Source: Hoeflea sp.
Lineage (GTDB): Bacteria > Pseudomonadota > Alphaproteobacteria > Rhizobiales > Rhizobiaceae
Length of the DNA stretch: 64,000 nucleotides
Assembly: GCF_002733955.1 (NCBI RefSeq)
Contig: NZ_NVXQ01000023.1
Span: forward strand, 62,001 to 126,000
Direction: 5' to 3'
Of the stretch, positions 46,313 to 56,310 are shown one piece after another. A program made the position numbers and the translations under genes. Under the pieces are notes generated by a model. The model ran no database searches. It worked only from the letters and a program-made list of their open reading frames with translations, and had not been told where the DNA came from. Numbering within the stretch: the stretch's first letter is position 1; each line of letters begins with the position of its first letter.

Positions 46313-48304
46313 ATGATTTCACGCGAAAAACACGACCGGATGGCAAATGCAATCCGGTTTCTGTCCATTGATGCTGTAGAGAAAGCCAAATCCGGGCATC
46401 CCGGCCTGCCAATGGGCGCAGCCGATATCGCCACGGTGCTGTTTTCGCGCTATCTGAGCTTCGATCCCAAGAAGCCGGACTGGCCCGATCGCGACCGCTT
46501 CGTGCTGTCCGCCGGCCACGGCTCGATGCTGATCTATTCGCTGCTCTATCTGCTCGGATATGACGACATCTCGCTCGACGACATCAAGAACTTCCGTCAG
46601 CTGGGCTCCCCCACTGCCGGTCACCCCGAATACGGCCACGCCGCAGGCATCGAGACCACCACTGGTCCGCTCGGCCAGGGCATCGGCAACGCCGTCGGCA
46701 TGGCCATCGCCGAGCGCAAGCTGGCCCAGGAATTCGGCTCCGACCTGGTCGAGCACTACACCTATGCGCTGGCAGGCGACGGCTGCCTGATGGAAGGCAT
46801 CAGCCAGGAAGCGATCTCGCTTGCTGGCCATCTCAAGCTCAACAAGCTGATCGTGTTCTGGGACAACAACTCGATCTCCATCGATGGTCCTGTATCGCTC
46901 ACCGATTCGACCGACCAGCTGGCCCGCTTCGCAGCCTCCGGCTGGAACACGCTCGACATCGACGGTCACGACCCCGACGCCATCGCCCAGGCCATCGAGA
47001 CGGCACAGAACTCCGACCGTCCGACCCTGATCGCCGCAAAGACCGTGATCGGCTTTGGTGCGCCCAACAAGGCCGGAACCAGCGGCGCCCACGGCTCACC
47101 GCTCGGCGACAAGGAAATCGCAGGCACCCGCAAGGCACTCGGCTGGGACGAGGAACCCTTCGTCGTGCCGTCCGACATTCTCGACGCCTGGCGCCTCGCG
47201 GGTCTGCGCTCGGTCAAGGACCGCAAGGCCTGGGAATCCCGTCTGGCCGAGACCGACAACGAGATCCGCATGACCTTCGAGCGCCGGATGAGCGGCCAGC
47301 TGCCGGGTGAACTCGAGCCGGCCATCACCGCCTACAAGAAGAAGCTGGCCGATGACCAGCCGACTGTTGCCACCCGCAAGGCCTCGGAAATGGCGCTCGA
47401 AGTCATCAATGGCGTCGTGCCGGAAACGCTTGGCGGCTCAGCCGACCTGACCGGGTCGAACAACACCCGCACCAGCCAGACCAAGGCAATCACGCCGGAC
47501 GATTTTTCCGGCCGCTACATCCATTACGGCATCCGTGAGCACGGCATGGCGGCAATGATGAACGGCATCGCGTTGCATGGCGGCCTGATCCCCTATTCCG
47601 GCGGCTTCCTGATTTTCTCGGATTACTGCCGTCCTTCGATCCGTCTTGCAGCCCTGATGGGCATCCGCGTCATTCATGTCCTGACCCATGATTCCATTGG
47701 TCTGGGTGAAGACGGACCGACCCACCAGCCGGTGGAACAGATGGCCGCGCTGCGCGCCATTCCCAATCTTCTGATGTTCCGGCCGGCCGACACGGTGGAA
47801 ACGGCGGAATGCTGGCAGATCGCGCTCGAACAGGGCAAGCGTCCGAGCGGCATCGCCCTGACACGTCAGAACCTGCCGACGGTTCGCACCGATTTCACCG
47901 AGGAAAATCTCTGCAGCTACGGCGCCTATGATCTGGTTTCGGCAAGCGATGCCGAGGTCACGATCTTTGCCTCCGGCTCGGAAATCGAGATTGCCCTTGA
48001 AGCGCGCGGGATGCTTGAGGCGAATGGTCACAGCACCCGTGTGGTCTCCGTGCCCAGCTTCGAGCTGTTCGAAGAACAAAGCGCGGAGTATAAAAAGGCC
48101 ATCATCGGAGATTCCAGGGTCAAGATCGCCATTGAGGCGGGCATCCGCCAGGGATGGGATCGCTTCATCGGCGCTGACGGCCTGTTCATCGGCATGACCG
48201 GGTTTGGCGCGTCCGGACCTTACAAGGAACTCTACGAGCACTTCGGAATTACTGCCAAGGCTGCGGTCGAAGCGGCCGAAGCCAGCTTACATGACGAAGC
48301 CTGA
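46313..48304 (+). CDS. tkt: transketolase
   Basis: The 663-residue thiamine-diphosphate enzyme moves two-carbon units between sugar phosphates in the pentose phosphate pathway. The TPP/metal motif is [35 protein letters not shown]. The substrate-binding HGSPLGD and the catalytic glutamate region [20 protein letters not shown] are present. It heads a tkt-gap-(antiporter)-pgk-fba block of central carbon genes. The gap gene follows after 47 bp. Confidence 0.97.
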   Translation: MISREKHDRMANAIRFLSIDAVEKAKSGHPGLPMGAADIATVLFSRYLSFDPKKPDWPDRDRFVLSAGHGSMLIYSLLYLLGYDDISLDDIKNFRQLGSPTAGHPEYGHAAGIETTTGPLGQGIGNAVGMAIAERKLAQEFGSDLVEHYTYALAGDGCLMEGISQEAISLAGHLKLNKLIVFWDNNSISIDGPVSLTDSTDQLARFAASGWNTLDIDGHDPDAIAQAIETAQNSDRPTLIAAKTVIGFGAPNKAGTSGAHGSPLGDKEIAGTRKALGWDEEPFVVPSDILDAWRLAGLRSVKDRKAWESRLAETDNEIRMTFERRMSGQLPGELEPAITAYKKKLADDQPTVATRKASEMALEVINGVVPETLGGSADLTGSNNTRTSQTKAITPDDFSGRYIHYGIREHGMAAMMNGIALHGGLIPYSGGFLIFSDYCRPSIRLAALMGIRVIHVLTHDSIGLGEDGPTHQPVEQMAALRAIPNLLMFRPADTVETAECWQIALEQGKRPSGIALTRQNLPTVRTDFTEENLCSYGAYDLVSASDAEVTIFASGSEIEIALEARGMLEANGHSTRVVSVPSFELFEEQSAEYKKAIIGDSRVKIAIEAGIRQGWDRFIGADGLFIGMTGFGASGPYKELYEHFGITAKAAVEAAEASLHDEA

Positions 48305-48351
48305 TCTCTGGCAGAGACAGGCGCAATCGGACCCAGGACGGAGGGAATAGC

Positions 48352-49362
48352 ATGAAGACCAGGATTGCCATTAACGGATTTGGCCGCATCGGCCGCAATG
48401 TTGTGCGCGCCATTTACGAATCCGGTCGCACCGACATCGACATCGTTGCCATCAACGATCTCGGTCCGGTCGAGACCAACGCCCATCTGTTGCGTTGGGA
48501 CTCGGTGCACGGCAAGTTCCCGAAGACCGTTGAAGTCGACGGCGACACGATCCGCATCGAAGGCGGCGATTCCTTCAAGGTATTCGCCGAACGCGACCCG
48601 AAGAACCTGCCCTGGGCCGATCTCGGCATCGACATCGTGATGGAATGCACCGGCATCTTCACCGCGCGCGACAAGGCTGCCATTCACCTGGAAGCCGGCG
48701 CCAAGCGGGTTCTCGTGTCGGCACCTTCGGCCGGTGCGGACAAGACCATCGTTTATGGCGTCAACACCGATGTGCTGACCAAGGATGACCTGGTGGTCTC
48801 CAACGCATCGTGCACCACCAACTGCCTGGCCCCCGTCGCCTATGTCCTCAACAATGCCATCGGCATTGAAAAGGGCATGATGACGACGATCCACTCCTAC
48901 ACCGGTGACCAGCCGACGCTCGACACCATGCACAAGGATCTTTACCGCGCCCGTGCAGCCGCCATGTCGATGATCCCGACCTCGACCGGTGCCGCCAAGG
49001 CTGTCGGCCTGGTCCTGCCCGAACTCAACGGCAAGCTCGACGGCATGTCGATCCGCGTTCCGACCCCGAACGTCTCGGTCGTTGACCTGAAGTTCATTGC
49101 CAAGCGCGAGACTTCGGCTGAAGAGATCAACACGGCCATCCGCGACGCCGCAAACGGCCCGCTGAAGGGCGTCCTCGGCTTCACCGACGAGCCGAACGTG
49201 TCGATCGACTTCAACCACAACCCGCATTCCTCGGTCTTCCACATGGACCAGACCAAGGTCATGGAAGGCACCCTGTGCTCGATCCTGACCTGGTACGACA
49301 ATGAATGGGGCTTCTCCAACCGCATGGGCGACACCGCCGTGGCGATGGCCAAGCTCATCTAG
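48352..49362 (+). CDS. gap: glyceraldehyde-3-phosphate dehydrogenase, type I
   Basis: The 336-residue enzyme has NAD-binding INGFGRIGR (7-15), the nucleophile C154 in [13 protein letters not shown] and the catalytic His in TIHSYTGDQ. Asp36 (INDLG) at the end of the second strand favours NAD+ over NADP+, so it should run glycolytically and possibly both ways. It is co-directional with tkt. A long hairpin follows the stop codon by 53 bp. Confidence 0.97.
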   Translation: MKTRIAINGFGRIGRNVVRAIYESGRTDIDIVAINDLGPVETNAHLLRWDSVHGKFPKTVEVDGDTIRIEGGDSFKVFAERDPKNLPWADLGIDIVMECTGIFTARDKAAIHLEAGAKRVLVSAPSAGADKTIVYGVNTDVLTKDDLVVSNASCTTNCLAPVAYVLNNAIGIEKGMMTTIHSYTGDQPTLDTMHKDLYRARAAAMSMIPTSTGAAKAVGLVLPELNGKLDGMSIRVPTPNVSVVDLKFIAKRETSAEEINTAIRDAANGPLKGVLGFTDEPNVSIDFNHNPHSSVFHMDQTKVMEGTLCSILTWYDNEWGFSNRMGDTAVAMAKLI

Positions 49363-49414
49363 TCACCAACCGCCTGCTGGCTTGACCGCTGGCGTGTGAA
49401 AGACTGTGCAATTC

Positions 49415-49450
49415 AGTAACGCCACCGTTCGAAAGAGCGGTGGCGTTACT
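49415..49450 (+). terminator. long GNRA-capped hairpin after gap (terminator without clear T-tract)
   Basis: AGTAACGCCACCG pairs perfectly with CGGTGGCGTTACT, and TTC/GAG extends the stem to 16 bp with a GAAA tetraloop. No T-run follows, so it may be a rho-independent terminator variant, a 3'-end stabiliser or an mRNA processing element. The rest of the gap (49451-49643) shows no gene. Confidence 0.55.
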
Positions 49451-49643
49451 GATTCCGGCGCCGACAATGCACCATGACTGCCTTTGTCTGCCGCGCCGCC
49501 CGTGACGGTCCAATTGTCACCTTGATTTGAGGAAAGTGTCGCTTTGCGGCCTCTCGATCATTGATCCGATTGCAGCCACCTCCCATACTTGCAGCCTGAG
49601 CATTTCGGCTGTTTTTCAGGACGATCCGGACAAGGGACGACGG

Positions 49644-51443
49644 TTGGACACATTCTACCTCGTGATATTGGCTTCAATGTCACTCATTCTCATTGCAGCC
49701 TTCTCCAGCCTGTTGGCGGAGCGCTTTGGCGCCCCCTTGCTGCTGCTCTTTCTGCTCATCGGACTGGTTGCCGGTGTCGACGGCCTAGGCATCGATTTTT
49801 CCAACAATTCCGCCGCCTATATGCTGGGCTCGATCGCGCTCGCCATCATCCTGTTTGATTCCGGCTTCGGCACGTCGCTGCAGTCTTTCAGGCAAGCCGC
49901 TGTCCCGGCGCTGACGCTTGCCACCGTCGGCGTGCTGTTGACCGCAATCCTGTTTGGCGTCGCCGCCCGCTTTCTGCTCGGTTTCACCTGGCTGGAAGGG
50001 TTTCTGCTGGGATCGATTGTCGCCTCCACCGATGCCGCAGCCGTGTTCTTCCTGTTGCGCACCGGTGGCATCAATATTCGCGACAAGGTCCGTTCGACGC
50101 TGGAAGTCGAATCCGGCACCAACGATCCGATGGCGATCTTTCTCACCGTGGCCCTGGTCGGCATCGTGGCCAGTGGCGAGGACCTGGACAGTGCCGGCCT
50201 CGAGCTCTTGCTGCTGTTCGTCAAGCAGATCGGTCTCGGCCTGCTGATGGGCCTTATCGGCGGCGTTCTCATTGTCCTGATCATGCGCCGGGTTCCCGTC
50301 GAGCGCGGCCTCGCCCCGATCTTCGTCCTCGCCCTGGCGCTGCTGGTCTTCGCCTACACCTCTGCCATCGGCGGCAGCGGCTTTCTCGCGGTCTATGTCG
50401 CCGGCATCTATGCCGGCAACAAGAAGATCCAGGCCAAGACGTCGATCAACCGCTTTCAGGAGGGCATGACCTGGCTGGCGCAGATCATCATGTTCCTCGT
50501 GCTGGGCCTGCTGGCAACACCGTCGCAATTCCCGCAGATCGTGCTCCCCGCCGTCGGCCTCGCCATCTTTCTGGTCTTCATTGCCCGACCGCTGGCGGTC
50601 TGGCTTTGCCTGCTGCCCTTCGACCTGACCCAGCGCGAAACCGGCTTTGTCGCCTGGGTCGGCTTGCGTGGTGCAGTCTCGATCCTGCTCGCCATCCTGC
50701 CCATTCTCGGCAATCTCGAAAACGGCCAGCTCTATTTCAACACCACCTTCATCGTGGTGATGGTATCGCTCGCCATCCAGGGCTGGACGGTCAAGCCGAT
50801 GGCCAAGCGGCTCGGTCTGATCATCCCGCCGCAGATCGGAGCCATCGACAAGCTCGAACTCGACCTGCCCGGCACCGCCAATCATGAATTGCTGGCCTAC
50901 CGTGTGGTCGCCGACAGCCCGGTGCTGCGCGGCGAGCGCATTCCGCGCTGGGCACGCCCCTCGCTGGTCATTCGCGACGGCAAGTCGATGCGCTATCAAT
51001 ATGCCGGACGGCTGCGCGAAAACGATCAGGTCTATCTGTTCATCGCGCCCGGATTTTCGCGCCTGCTCGACCGGCTGTTCGCCTCCAAGCTGGCCGTCGG
51101 CGAGAATGACAACGAGTTCTTCGGCACCTTCACCATCGACCCGTCCAGAAGCGGCGAGGAGCTCGACAACGCCTATGGGCCCGGCCTGCTCAGCGAGGCG
51201 GAGAAATCATTGACCATCGCCGAATTGATGGAGCAGCGCCTGGGCGGCAAGCCTGACTATGCAGACCGGGTCAAGATTGGAAGAATCGTGCTGATCGTTC
51301 GTCAGACCGACGAGCATGGCCTCATCAGGATGGTCGGCATATCGCTTGAACCGGTTGCGCCGGCAACGAGGTTGCCGCTGTTCCTCAACCTGCGCGAGAT
51401 CATTCAGATGATCCGCGATTTCACCCGCGCGCGGCGAAAATGA
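49644..51443 (+). CDS. K+/H+ antiporter of the CPA1 NhaP2 type
   Basis: The ~599-residue protein has about 12-13 membrane helices in the first 400 residues, with the Asp-containing core STDAAAVFFLLRTGG and ESGTNDPMAIFLT typical of CPA1 antiporters. Helix 12 is followed by a cytoplasmic TrkA-C-like domain (about 420-490) and a C-terminal CorC-like segment. This layout identifies NhaP2/CvrA, which expels K+ in exchange for H+. I chose the TTG at 49644, preceded by AAGGGA, because the family starts MDTFYLVIL; the frame extends to 49527 without signal. It interrupts the glycolytic gene block. Confidence 0.88.
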   Translation: MDTFYLVILASMSLILIAAFSSLLAERFGAPLLLLFLLIGLVAGVDGLGIDFSNNSAAYMLGSIALAIILFDSGFGTSLQSFRQAAVPALTLATVGVLLTAILFGVAARFLLGFTWLEGFLLGSIVASTDAAAVFFLLRTGGINIRDKVRSTLEVESGTNDPMAIFLTVALVGIVASGEDLDSAGLELLLLFVKQIGLGLLMGLIGGVLIVLIMRRVPVERGLAPIFVLALALLVFAYTSAIGGSGFLAVYVAGIYAGNKKIQAKTSINRFQEGMTWLAQIIMFLVLGLLATPSQFPQIVLPAVGLAIFLVFIARPLAVWLCLLPFDLTQRETGFVAWVGLRGAVSILLAILPILGNLENGQLYFNTTFIVVMVSLAIQGWTVKPMAKRLGLIIPPQIGAIDKLELDLPGTANHELLAYRVVADSPVLRGERIPRWARPSLVIRDGKSMRYQYAGRLRENDQVYLFIAPGFSRLLDRLFASKLAVGENDNEFFGTFTIDPSRSGEELDNAYGPGLLSEAEKSLTIAELMEQRLGGKPDYADRVKIGRIVLIVRQTDEHGLIRMVGISLEPVAPATRLPLFLNLREIIQMIRDFTRARRK

Positions 51444-51556
51444 GTGCTGAAAGCGCCCGCCACCGGTTCCCCTCTTCGCCCCGCCTCGTTACAACAGCGC
51501 TACCATCACCGCGTCGGCAAATCCGCGCGACATCAACTTGACGAACGGAACATCCC

Positions 51557-52753
51557 ATGACCTCTTTCAAGACACTTGATGATCTCACAGACCTTTCCGG
51601 CAAGCGTGTCCTGCTGCGCGTCGATCTGAACGTGCCCGTCAAGGATGGCAAGGTGACCGACACCACCCGCGTCGAGCGTGTAGCCCCCACGATCATGGAA
51701 CTGTCGGGCAAGGGCGCGCGGGTGATCCTGCTCGCGCATTTCGGCCGCCCGAAGGGCCAGGCTGTCCCGTCAATGTCGCTCGACCCGATTGCCGGCATCG
51801 TCGAAAGCGTGCTCGATCACCGCGTTCATTTCGCCGCCGACTGCATTGGCGAAACCGCGCAGAAGGCGGTTGATGCGATGGTCAATGGCGACATTCTGCT
51901 TCTGGAAAACACCCGGTTTCATGCCGGCGAGGAAAAGAATGATCCCGACTTCGCCAAGGCGCTGGCCAGCAACGGCGATATCTTCGTCAATGACGCGTTC
52001 TCGGCTGCGCACCGTGCCCACGCCTCCACCGAGGGGCTGGCGCATCTGCTGCCGGCCTATGCCGGACGCACCATGCAGGCAGAGCTGGTGGCGCTCGAAA
52101 AGGGCCTCGGCAATCCGGCCCGGCCGGTGGTCGCCATTGTCGGCGGAGCCAAGGTCTCGACGAAGATCGACCTGCTCAAGAACCTGGTCAAGAAGGTCGA
52201 TGCGCTGGTGATCGGCGGCGGCATGGCCAACACCTTCCTCGCTGCCCGCGGCATCGATGTCGGCAAATCGCTTTGCGAGCACGATCTGGCCGAAACCGCC
52301 AAAGCAATCGAAGCCGAGGCGCTTGCATCGGGATGCACCATCGTCTTGCCGGTAGACGGTGTCGTAGCGCGCGAATTCAAGGCCGGCGCCGACAACGAGA
52401 CCGTTGCTGTTTCTGCCATCCCTGCCGATGCCATGATGCTCGATGTCGGACCTGAAACCATCGAAGACATCAACGCGTGGATCACCAAGGCCGATACCCT
52501 TGTCTGGAACGGCCCGCTCGGCGCCTTTGAAATCCCGCCCTTTGACGCGGCGACGGTCTCTGCAGCCCAGCACGCCGCCCGGCGCACGGGCGAAGGCCTG
52601 CTGGTCTCCGTGGCCGGCGGCGGAGACACTGTCTCTGCGCTCAATCACGCAGGCGTTGCCGAAGACTTCAGCTACGTGTCCACCGCCGGCGGCGCGTTCC
52701 TGGAGTGGATGGAAGGCAAGCCCCTGCCCGGCGTCGACGTTCTCAAGCGTTAA
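51557..52753 (+). CDS. pgk: phosphoglycerate kinase
   Basis: The 398-residue enzyme transfers phosphate between 1,3-bisphosphoglycerate and ADP. Conserved segments include [16 protein letters not shown], the substrate-binding [19 protein letters not shown] and the nucleotide-binding [15 protein letters not shown]. The length is normal. It lies 113 bp after the antiporter gene and 174 bp before fba on the same strand. Confidence 0.97.
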   Translation: MTSFKTLDDLTDLSGKRVLLRVDLNVPVKDGKVTDTTRVERVAPTIMELSGKGARVILLAHFGRPKGQAVPSMSLDPIAGIVESVLDHRVHFAADCIGETAQKAVDAMVNGDILLLENTRFHAGEEKNDPDFAKALASNGDIFVNDAFSAAHRAHASTEGLAHLLPAYAGRTMQAELVALEKGLGNPARPVVAIVGGAKVSTKIDLLKNLVKKVDALVIGGGMANTFLAARGIDVGKSLCEHDLAETAKAIEAEALASGCTIVLPVDGVVAREFKAGADNETVAVSAIPADAMMLDVGPETIEDINAWITKADTLVWNGPLGAFEIPPFDAATVSAAQHAARRTGEGLLVSVAGGGDTVSALNHAGVAEDFSYVSTAGGAFLEWMEGKPLPGVDVLKR

Positions 52754-52816
52754 AACCGAGGGCAAATTTCTCTGGTACCGCCCGCCGTTAAGCATGGCTG
52801 AAAAAACACCTGTATT

Positions 52817-52849
52817 TTCAATCGATTGAAAGATTTTCAATCGATTCAA
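52817..52849 (+). promoter_or_regulatory. tandem palindromic operator upstream of fba
   Basis: TTCAATCGATTGAA (52817-52830) is a perfect 14-bp palindrome. TTCAATCGATTCAA (52836-52849) is a second copy with one mismatch, 19 bp centre to centre, on nearly the same DNA face. They lie 79-111 bp before the fba ATG. The TCAATCGATTGA core has the CG-centred look of LacI-family operators; the regulator is unknown. Confidence 0.6.
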
Positions 52850-52927
52850 CCCACCTATTGCCTATTTTCTCCGCCTTGCCGCATCTGTTAAAGCAGCCGG
52901 CAAGACACAGAGAACGGGGATTATGGC

Positions 52928-53821
52928 ATGATGAACGAAACCATGGCGCGACAGATGGCGGACAAGGACGGCTTTATCGCCGCGCTCGACCAGTCCGGCG
53001 GCTCCACGCCCAAGGCGCTGGCCCTTTATGGCGTTGCCGAAGATGCCTATTCCGGCGAAGAGGAAATGTTCGCGGCGATCCACGCCATGCGCACCCGCAT
53101 CATCAAGTCGCCTGCCTTTACCGGCGACAAGGTGATCGGCGCAATCCTGTTCGAGCGCACCATGGACGGTGAAATCGACGGCATCCCCACCGCCGACTAT
53201 CTCTGGGACAAGCGCGGCATCGTCCCCTTCCTGAAAGTCGACAAGGGCTTGCAGGCAGAAGAAAACGGCGTGCAGCTGATGAAGCCGATGGGCGATCTCG
53301 ATGCACTGCTCGAGCGCGCCGTCACCAAGAACATCTTCGGCACCAAGATGCGCTCGGTCATCAATGCCGCCAGCAAGGACGGCATCGAAGCCATCGTCGC
53401 GCAGCAGTTCGAAATCGGCACGCAAATTCTCGGCCATGACCTGATGCCGATTATCGAGCCGGAAGTGAACATCAAGATCGCCGACAAGGCCGACGCGGAA
53501 CAGCTGTTGCTGGATGCAATCAAGCGCCATCTCGAAACCCTTCCTGCCGGAAAACAGGTGATGCTGAAACTGTCACTGCCGACCGTCGCCAATCTCTACA
53601 AGCCGCTGGTTGACGACCCCCGTGTCATGCGCGTCGTTGCCCTGTCGGGCGGCTATTCACGTGATGAGGCCAACCGGCTGCTCGGCGCGAATACCGGTGT
53701 GATCGCATCCTTCTCGCGCGCGCTGACCGAGGGACTGTCTTACGGCCAGAGCGATGCGGATTTCGATGCGACGCTTGCCACGACAATCGACAGCATTTTC
53801 GAGGCCTCGCGCGCAGGCTGA
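52928..53821 (+). CDS. fba: fructose-bisphosphate aldolase, class I
   Basis: The 297-residue enzyme cleaves fructose-1,6-bisphosphate. It is the short bacterial class I (Schiff-base) type: GFIAALDQSGGSTPKALALYG near the start, AILFERTMDGEIDG and YLWDKRGIVPFLKVDKGLQ, with lysines in the latter region and in VMLKLSLPT as Schiff-base candidates. No class II zinc motif is present. The start could also be the ATG of the fifth or sixth codon region. A terminator follows, and a tandem palindrome lies upstream. Confidence 0.93.
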   Translation: MMNETMARQMADKDGFIAALDQSGGSTPKALALYGVAEDAYSGEEEMFAAIHAMRTRIIKSPAFTGDKVIGAILFERTMDGEIDGIPTADYLWDKRGIVPFLKVDKGLQAEENGVQLMKPMGDLDALLERAVTKNIFGTKMRSVINAASKDGIEAIVAQQFEIGTQILGHDLMPIIEPEVNIKIADKADAEQLLLDAIKRHLETLPAGKQVMLKLSLPTVANLYKPLVDDPRVMRVVALSGGYSRDEANRLLGANTGVIASFSRALTEGLSYGQSDADFDATLATTIDSIFEASRAG

Positions 53822-53848
53822 GCAGGATCAAGCTGTTGAAACTGCATC

Positions 53849-53880
53849 AACCCGCCGTGGCACCACGGCGGGTTTCGCTT
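53849..53880 (+). terminator. terminator of fba
   Basis: AACCCGCCGTG and CACGGCGGGTT form an 11-bp stem around a GCAC loop (53849-53874), followed by TCGCTTT. Confidence 0.85.
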
Positions 53881-53939
53881 TATCGTGGGCTGGGTGCACA
53901 CCCCACCCACGACCCGGACACGTAGAGACGATAGCTGCC

Positions 53940-54689
53940 ATGAACAACACACTTGCAGGCCTGATCAGCTGGATGCTGGTGCCGATCGCACTGTTCAAGG
54001 GATTGGGCGTGCGCAGGATCGTGCCGCGCCTGCCGCCGCCCCGGGGCCGGCCAAAGGGCCAGGTCGGAGAAGGCGAACCCGAGGCCCGCTTGCTGGTCAT
54101 CGGCGATTCGTCAGCCGCCGGTGTCGGTGCCGACAGGATTGAAGACACGCTCGGACCCCAGCTCGCCGCACGCATCAACCAGGCCACCGGCAAACCGGTC
54201 GCCTGGCGCAATGCCGGCGCCAATTCGGCCATTGCCGCCCAGGTGCGCGATTTCGTGGTTCCGCATATCGAGGAGCGCGATTTCACCCATGTGATCATCA
54301 CCGTGGGCACCAACGACGCCAAGAACTTCAAGACCCGCTCGGCCTTCAAGAAGGGCTTCGGCGGACTGCTCTATGCCGTCCACGCCCGCTGGCCCGATGC
54401 CGCGGTCTTCTGGTCACCTGTCGTGGCCTTGCCGGATGTGCCCGCGCTGCCATCCTCACTCGGCTACATTCTCGGCCTGCGCGCGCAGATCATCAACGCC
54501 ATGGGTGTCCAGCTGTGCCGCGAGCGCTATGCCACGGCAATCGATCCATTGCCGGTCGAAGGGCCGGAGGGCTTTGCCATTGACGGATTTCACGCCAATG
54601 CGGCCGGTTACCACCACTGGGCCCAGCATGTCGCCCGGTTCATTCCGGACGCAGCACCAGCGCCATCATCATCGAGAAAATCAGAATAA
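53940..54689 (+). CDS. SGNH/GDSL hydrolase with N-terminal membrane anchor
   Basis: The 249-residue protein begins with a hydrophobic helix (about 5-21) and a basic Pro-rich linker. The SGNH domain follows: nucleophile S57 in VIGDSSAAGVG, block II Gly/Asn (RNAGANSA), block III N125 in VGTNDAKN, and a C-terminal DGFHANAAGYHHW carrying the catalytic Asp and His. Such enzymes are esterases or lipases acting on envelope or polysaccharide acyl groups; the substrate is not predictable. The ATG at 53940 is chosen because the anchor starts there. Its last 50 bp overlap a small antisense gene. Confidence 0.88.
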   Translation: MNNTLAGLISWMLVPIALFKGLGVRRIVPRLPPPRGRPKGQVGEGEPEARLLVIGDSSAAGVGADRIEDTLGPQLAARINQATGKPVAWRNAGANSAIAAQVRDFVVPHIEERDFTHVIITVGTNDAKNFKTRSAFKKGFGGLLYAVHARWPDAAVFWSPVVALPDVPALPSSLGYILGLRAQIINAMGVQLCRERYATAIDPLPVEGPEGFAIDGFHANAAGYHHWAQHVARFIPDAAPAPSSSRKSE

Positions 54690-54801
54690 GCGCGATTTTC
54701 CAGACATCGCCGCGTCGTTTCAGCCCGGGAAGACCGAATGGTTTGATCAGATGCAGGACCATGGCCACCAGAACCAGAACGAGCAGTATTTTTGTCGTCA
54801 T
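54640..54801 (-). CDS. 53-residue two-helix membrane mini-protein
   Basis: Direct translation of the minus strand from the ATG at 54801 gives a 53-residue protein. The first hydrophobic helix (KILLVLVLVAMVLHLI) is followed by a basic loop (KPFGLPGLKRRGDVWK) and a second helix (IALILIFSMMMALVL), ending RPE. AAGGCG lies six bases upstream of the ATG as a ribosome-binding site. The Arg/Lys loop predicts a hairpin with both ends outside. It overlaps the 3' end of the convergent SGNH hydrolase gene by 50 bp. I do not recognise a characterised family. Confidence 0.7.
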   Translation of the reverse strand: MTTKILLVLVLVAMVLHLIKPFGLPGLKRRGDVWKIALILIFSMMMALVLRPE

Positions 54802-54929
54802 CCATCACGCCTTTTTTGCCGTTGGCCACATACCTGTCACGATCCTCGTCAATCAGCTAGGCTTAATGAGGCTCGGGCCGTGATTCCCGGCTGCCTCGGC
54901 CCTTGAAACTCCTTACACACCGGTTTCCC

Positions 54930-56168
54930 ATGCGCAGCAACCTCCTCCCCGTCTTGTCATTGCTCTTGGGCACCGCATTCCTGCTCGCAGGCAATGGCCT
55001 TCATGGCCTATTGCTGCCGATGCGCGGCTCGGCCGAAGGCTTTTCCCCGACCTCGCTCGGTCTTCTGGGAACAGCCTGGGCCACGGGCTTCGTGCTCGGC
55101 TGCATTTTCTCACAACGGCTGGTCAGGCGCATCGGCCATGTCCGCGCCTTCTCGGCATTTTCGGCCACCATCGCCATCATCGCGCTGTTGACCGGCTTGC
55201 TGGTCGATCCGATAAGCTGGATCCTGCTGCGCGTCGTCACCGGGTTTTCGCTCGCCGCAGCTTTCATGATCATCGAAAGCTGGCTCAACGAGCGCGCCAC
55301 CAACGAGACCCGCGGTCTCATCTTCTCGCTCTACATGACCGTCACCTATGTTGCCATCGTTGCCGGACAGATGAGCATCGCCGCCGGTGATGTCACCCAA
55401 TCGACCTTCTTCATCATTGCCGGCATTCTTTATTGCCTGGCGCTGCTGCCGACGGCGGTTTCGACGGCTTCCAGCCCTGCGCCGCTGAAGGAGGTCAAGC
55501 TTGACCTCAAGATGATTTACCGCAATTCGCCAGTCTCCTTCGTGGCGATGCTGCTGGTCGGCATTGCCAATGGCGCCTTCGGCACGCTCGCTCCGGTCTT
55601 CGGCGCCGATGTCGGCCTGACCACCTTCACGATTGCGACCATGATGTCGATCACCATCTTCTCCGGCGCCGTCATGCAATTGCCGGCCGGCCGCATGTCC
55701 GACCGCATGGACCGGCGTTATGTTCTTGCGGGGCTGGCCACCATTGCCGGGCTGTCGGGACTGGCCATCACCATCATCAAACCCTCAGGCATCACGGTTC
55801 TCTACGGGCTGATCTCCCTGTATGGCGCGATGTCCTACACGCTCTATTCGATCATCGTCGCCCACGCCAACGACTACGCCGACAGCGACCAGTTCGTCAC
55901 CGTATCCGGCGGCCTTCTGCTTCTCTATGGCATCGGCACGATCATCGGCCCGCTGGTGGGCGGCATCACTATGGGCTACAGCCCCTATCTCCTGTTCGCG
56001 GTCACCGCCATCGCTCACCTGGGCGTCGCGGGCTATGCGTTGATACGATCCCGCATGCGGGCCGCCATTCCCACCGAGGACCGCGAGAACTTCGCCTCCA
56101 TCCCGTCGGCCCGGGCAGCAACACCGGAATCGATCAATCTCGATCCACGCGCCACGCCGGAGAATTGA
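54930..56168 (+). CDS. MFS transporter (YcaD-like)
   Basis: The 412-residue protein has about 12 hydrophobic helices. The opening LSLLLGTAFLLAGNGLHGLLLPMRGSAEGF is typical of the YcaD-type MFS subgroup, and RMSDRMDRRYVL is the loop between helices 8 and 9. The substrate is unknown. I chose the ATG at 54930; a TTG at 54903 is an alternative and neither has a strong ribosome-binding site. The C-terminal ~35 residues are soluble. It is divergent from the small membrane protein gene and is followed by a terminator. Confidence 0.88.
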   Translation: MRSNLLPVLSLLLGTAFLLAGNGLHGLLLPMRGSAEGFSPTSLGLLGTAWATGFVLGCIFSQRLVRRIGHVRAFSAFSATIAIIALLTGLLVDPISWILLRVVTGFSLAAAFMIIESWLNERATNETRGLIFSLYMTVTYVAIVAGQMSIAAGDVTQSTFFIIAGILYCLALLPTAVSTASSPAPLKEVKLDLKMIYRNSPVSFVAMLLVGIANGAFGTLAPVFGADVGLTTFTIATMMSITIFSGAVMQLPAGRMSDRMDRRYVLAGLATIAGLSGLAITIIKPSGITVLYGLISLYGAMSYTLYSIIVAHANDYADSDQFVTVSGGLLLLYGIGTIIGPLVGGITMGYSPYLLFAVTAIAHLGVAGYALIRSRMRAAIPTEDRENFASIPSARAATPESINLDPRATPEN

Positions 56169-56228
56169 CCGCTTTCGCGCTCAACGGCTCCCCCCGTGTG
56201 CGCCACAGGCATCCTGACGGCATGCAAC

Positions 56229-56262
56229 AACGCCCGCCTCCTGTTGGAAGCGGGCGTTTTCG
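56229..56262 (+). terminator. terminator of the MFS gene
   Basis: AACGCCCGC and GCGGGCGTT form a 9-bp stem (with partial pairing further in) followed by TTTTCGT. Confidence 0.8.
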
Positions 56263-56310
56263 TACAGATCAGCAATGTTCCTGCCTCGGCCAGGCAGCAA
56301 CACAGGCCGT

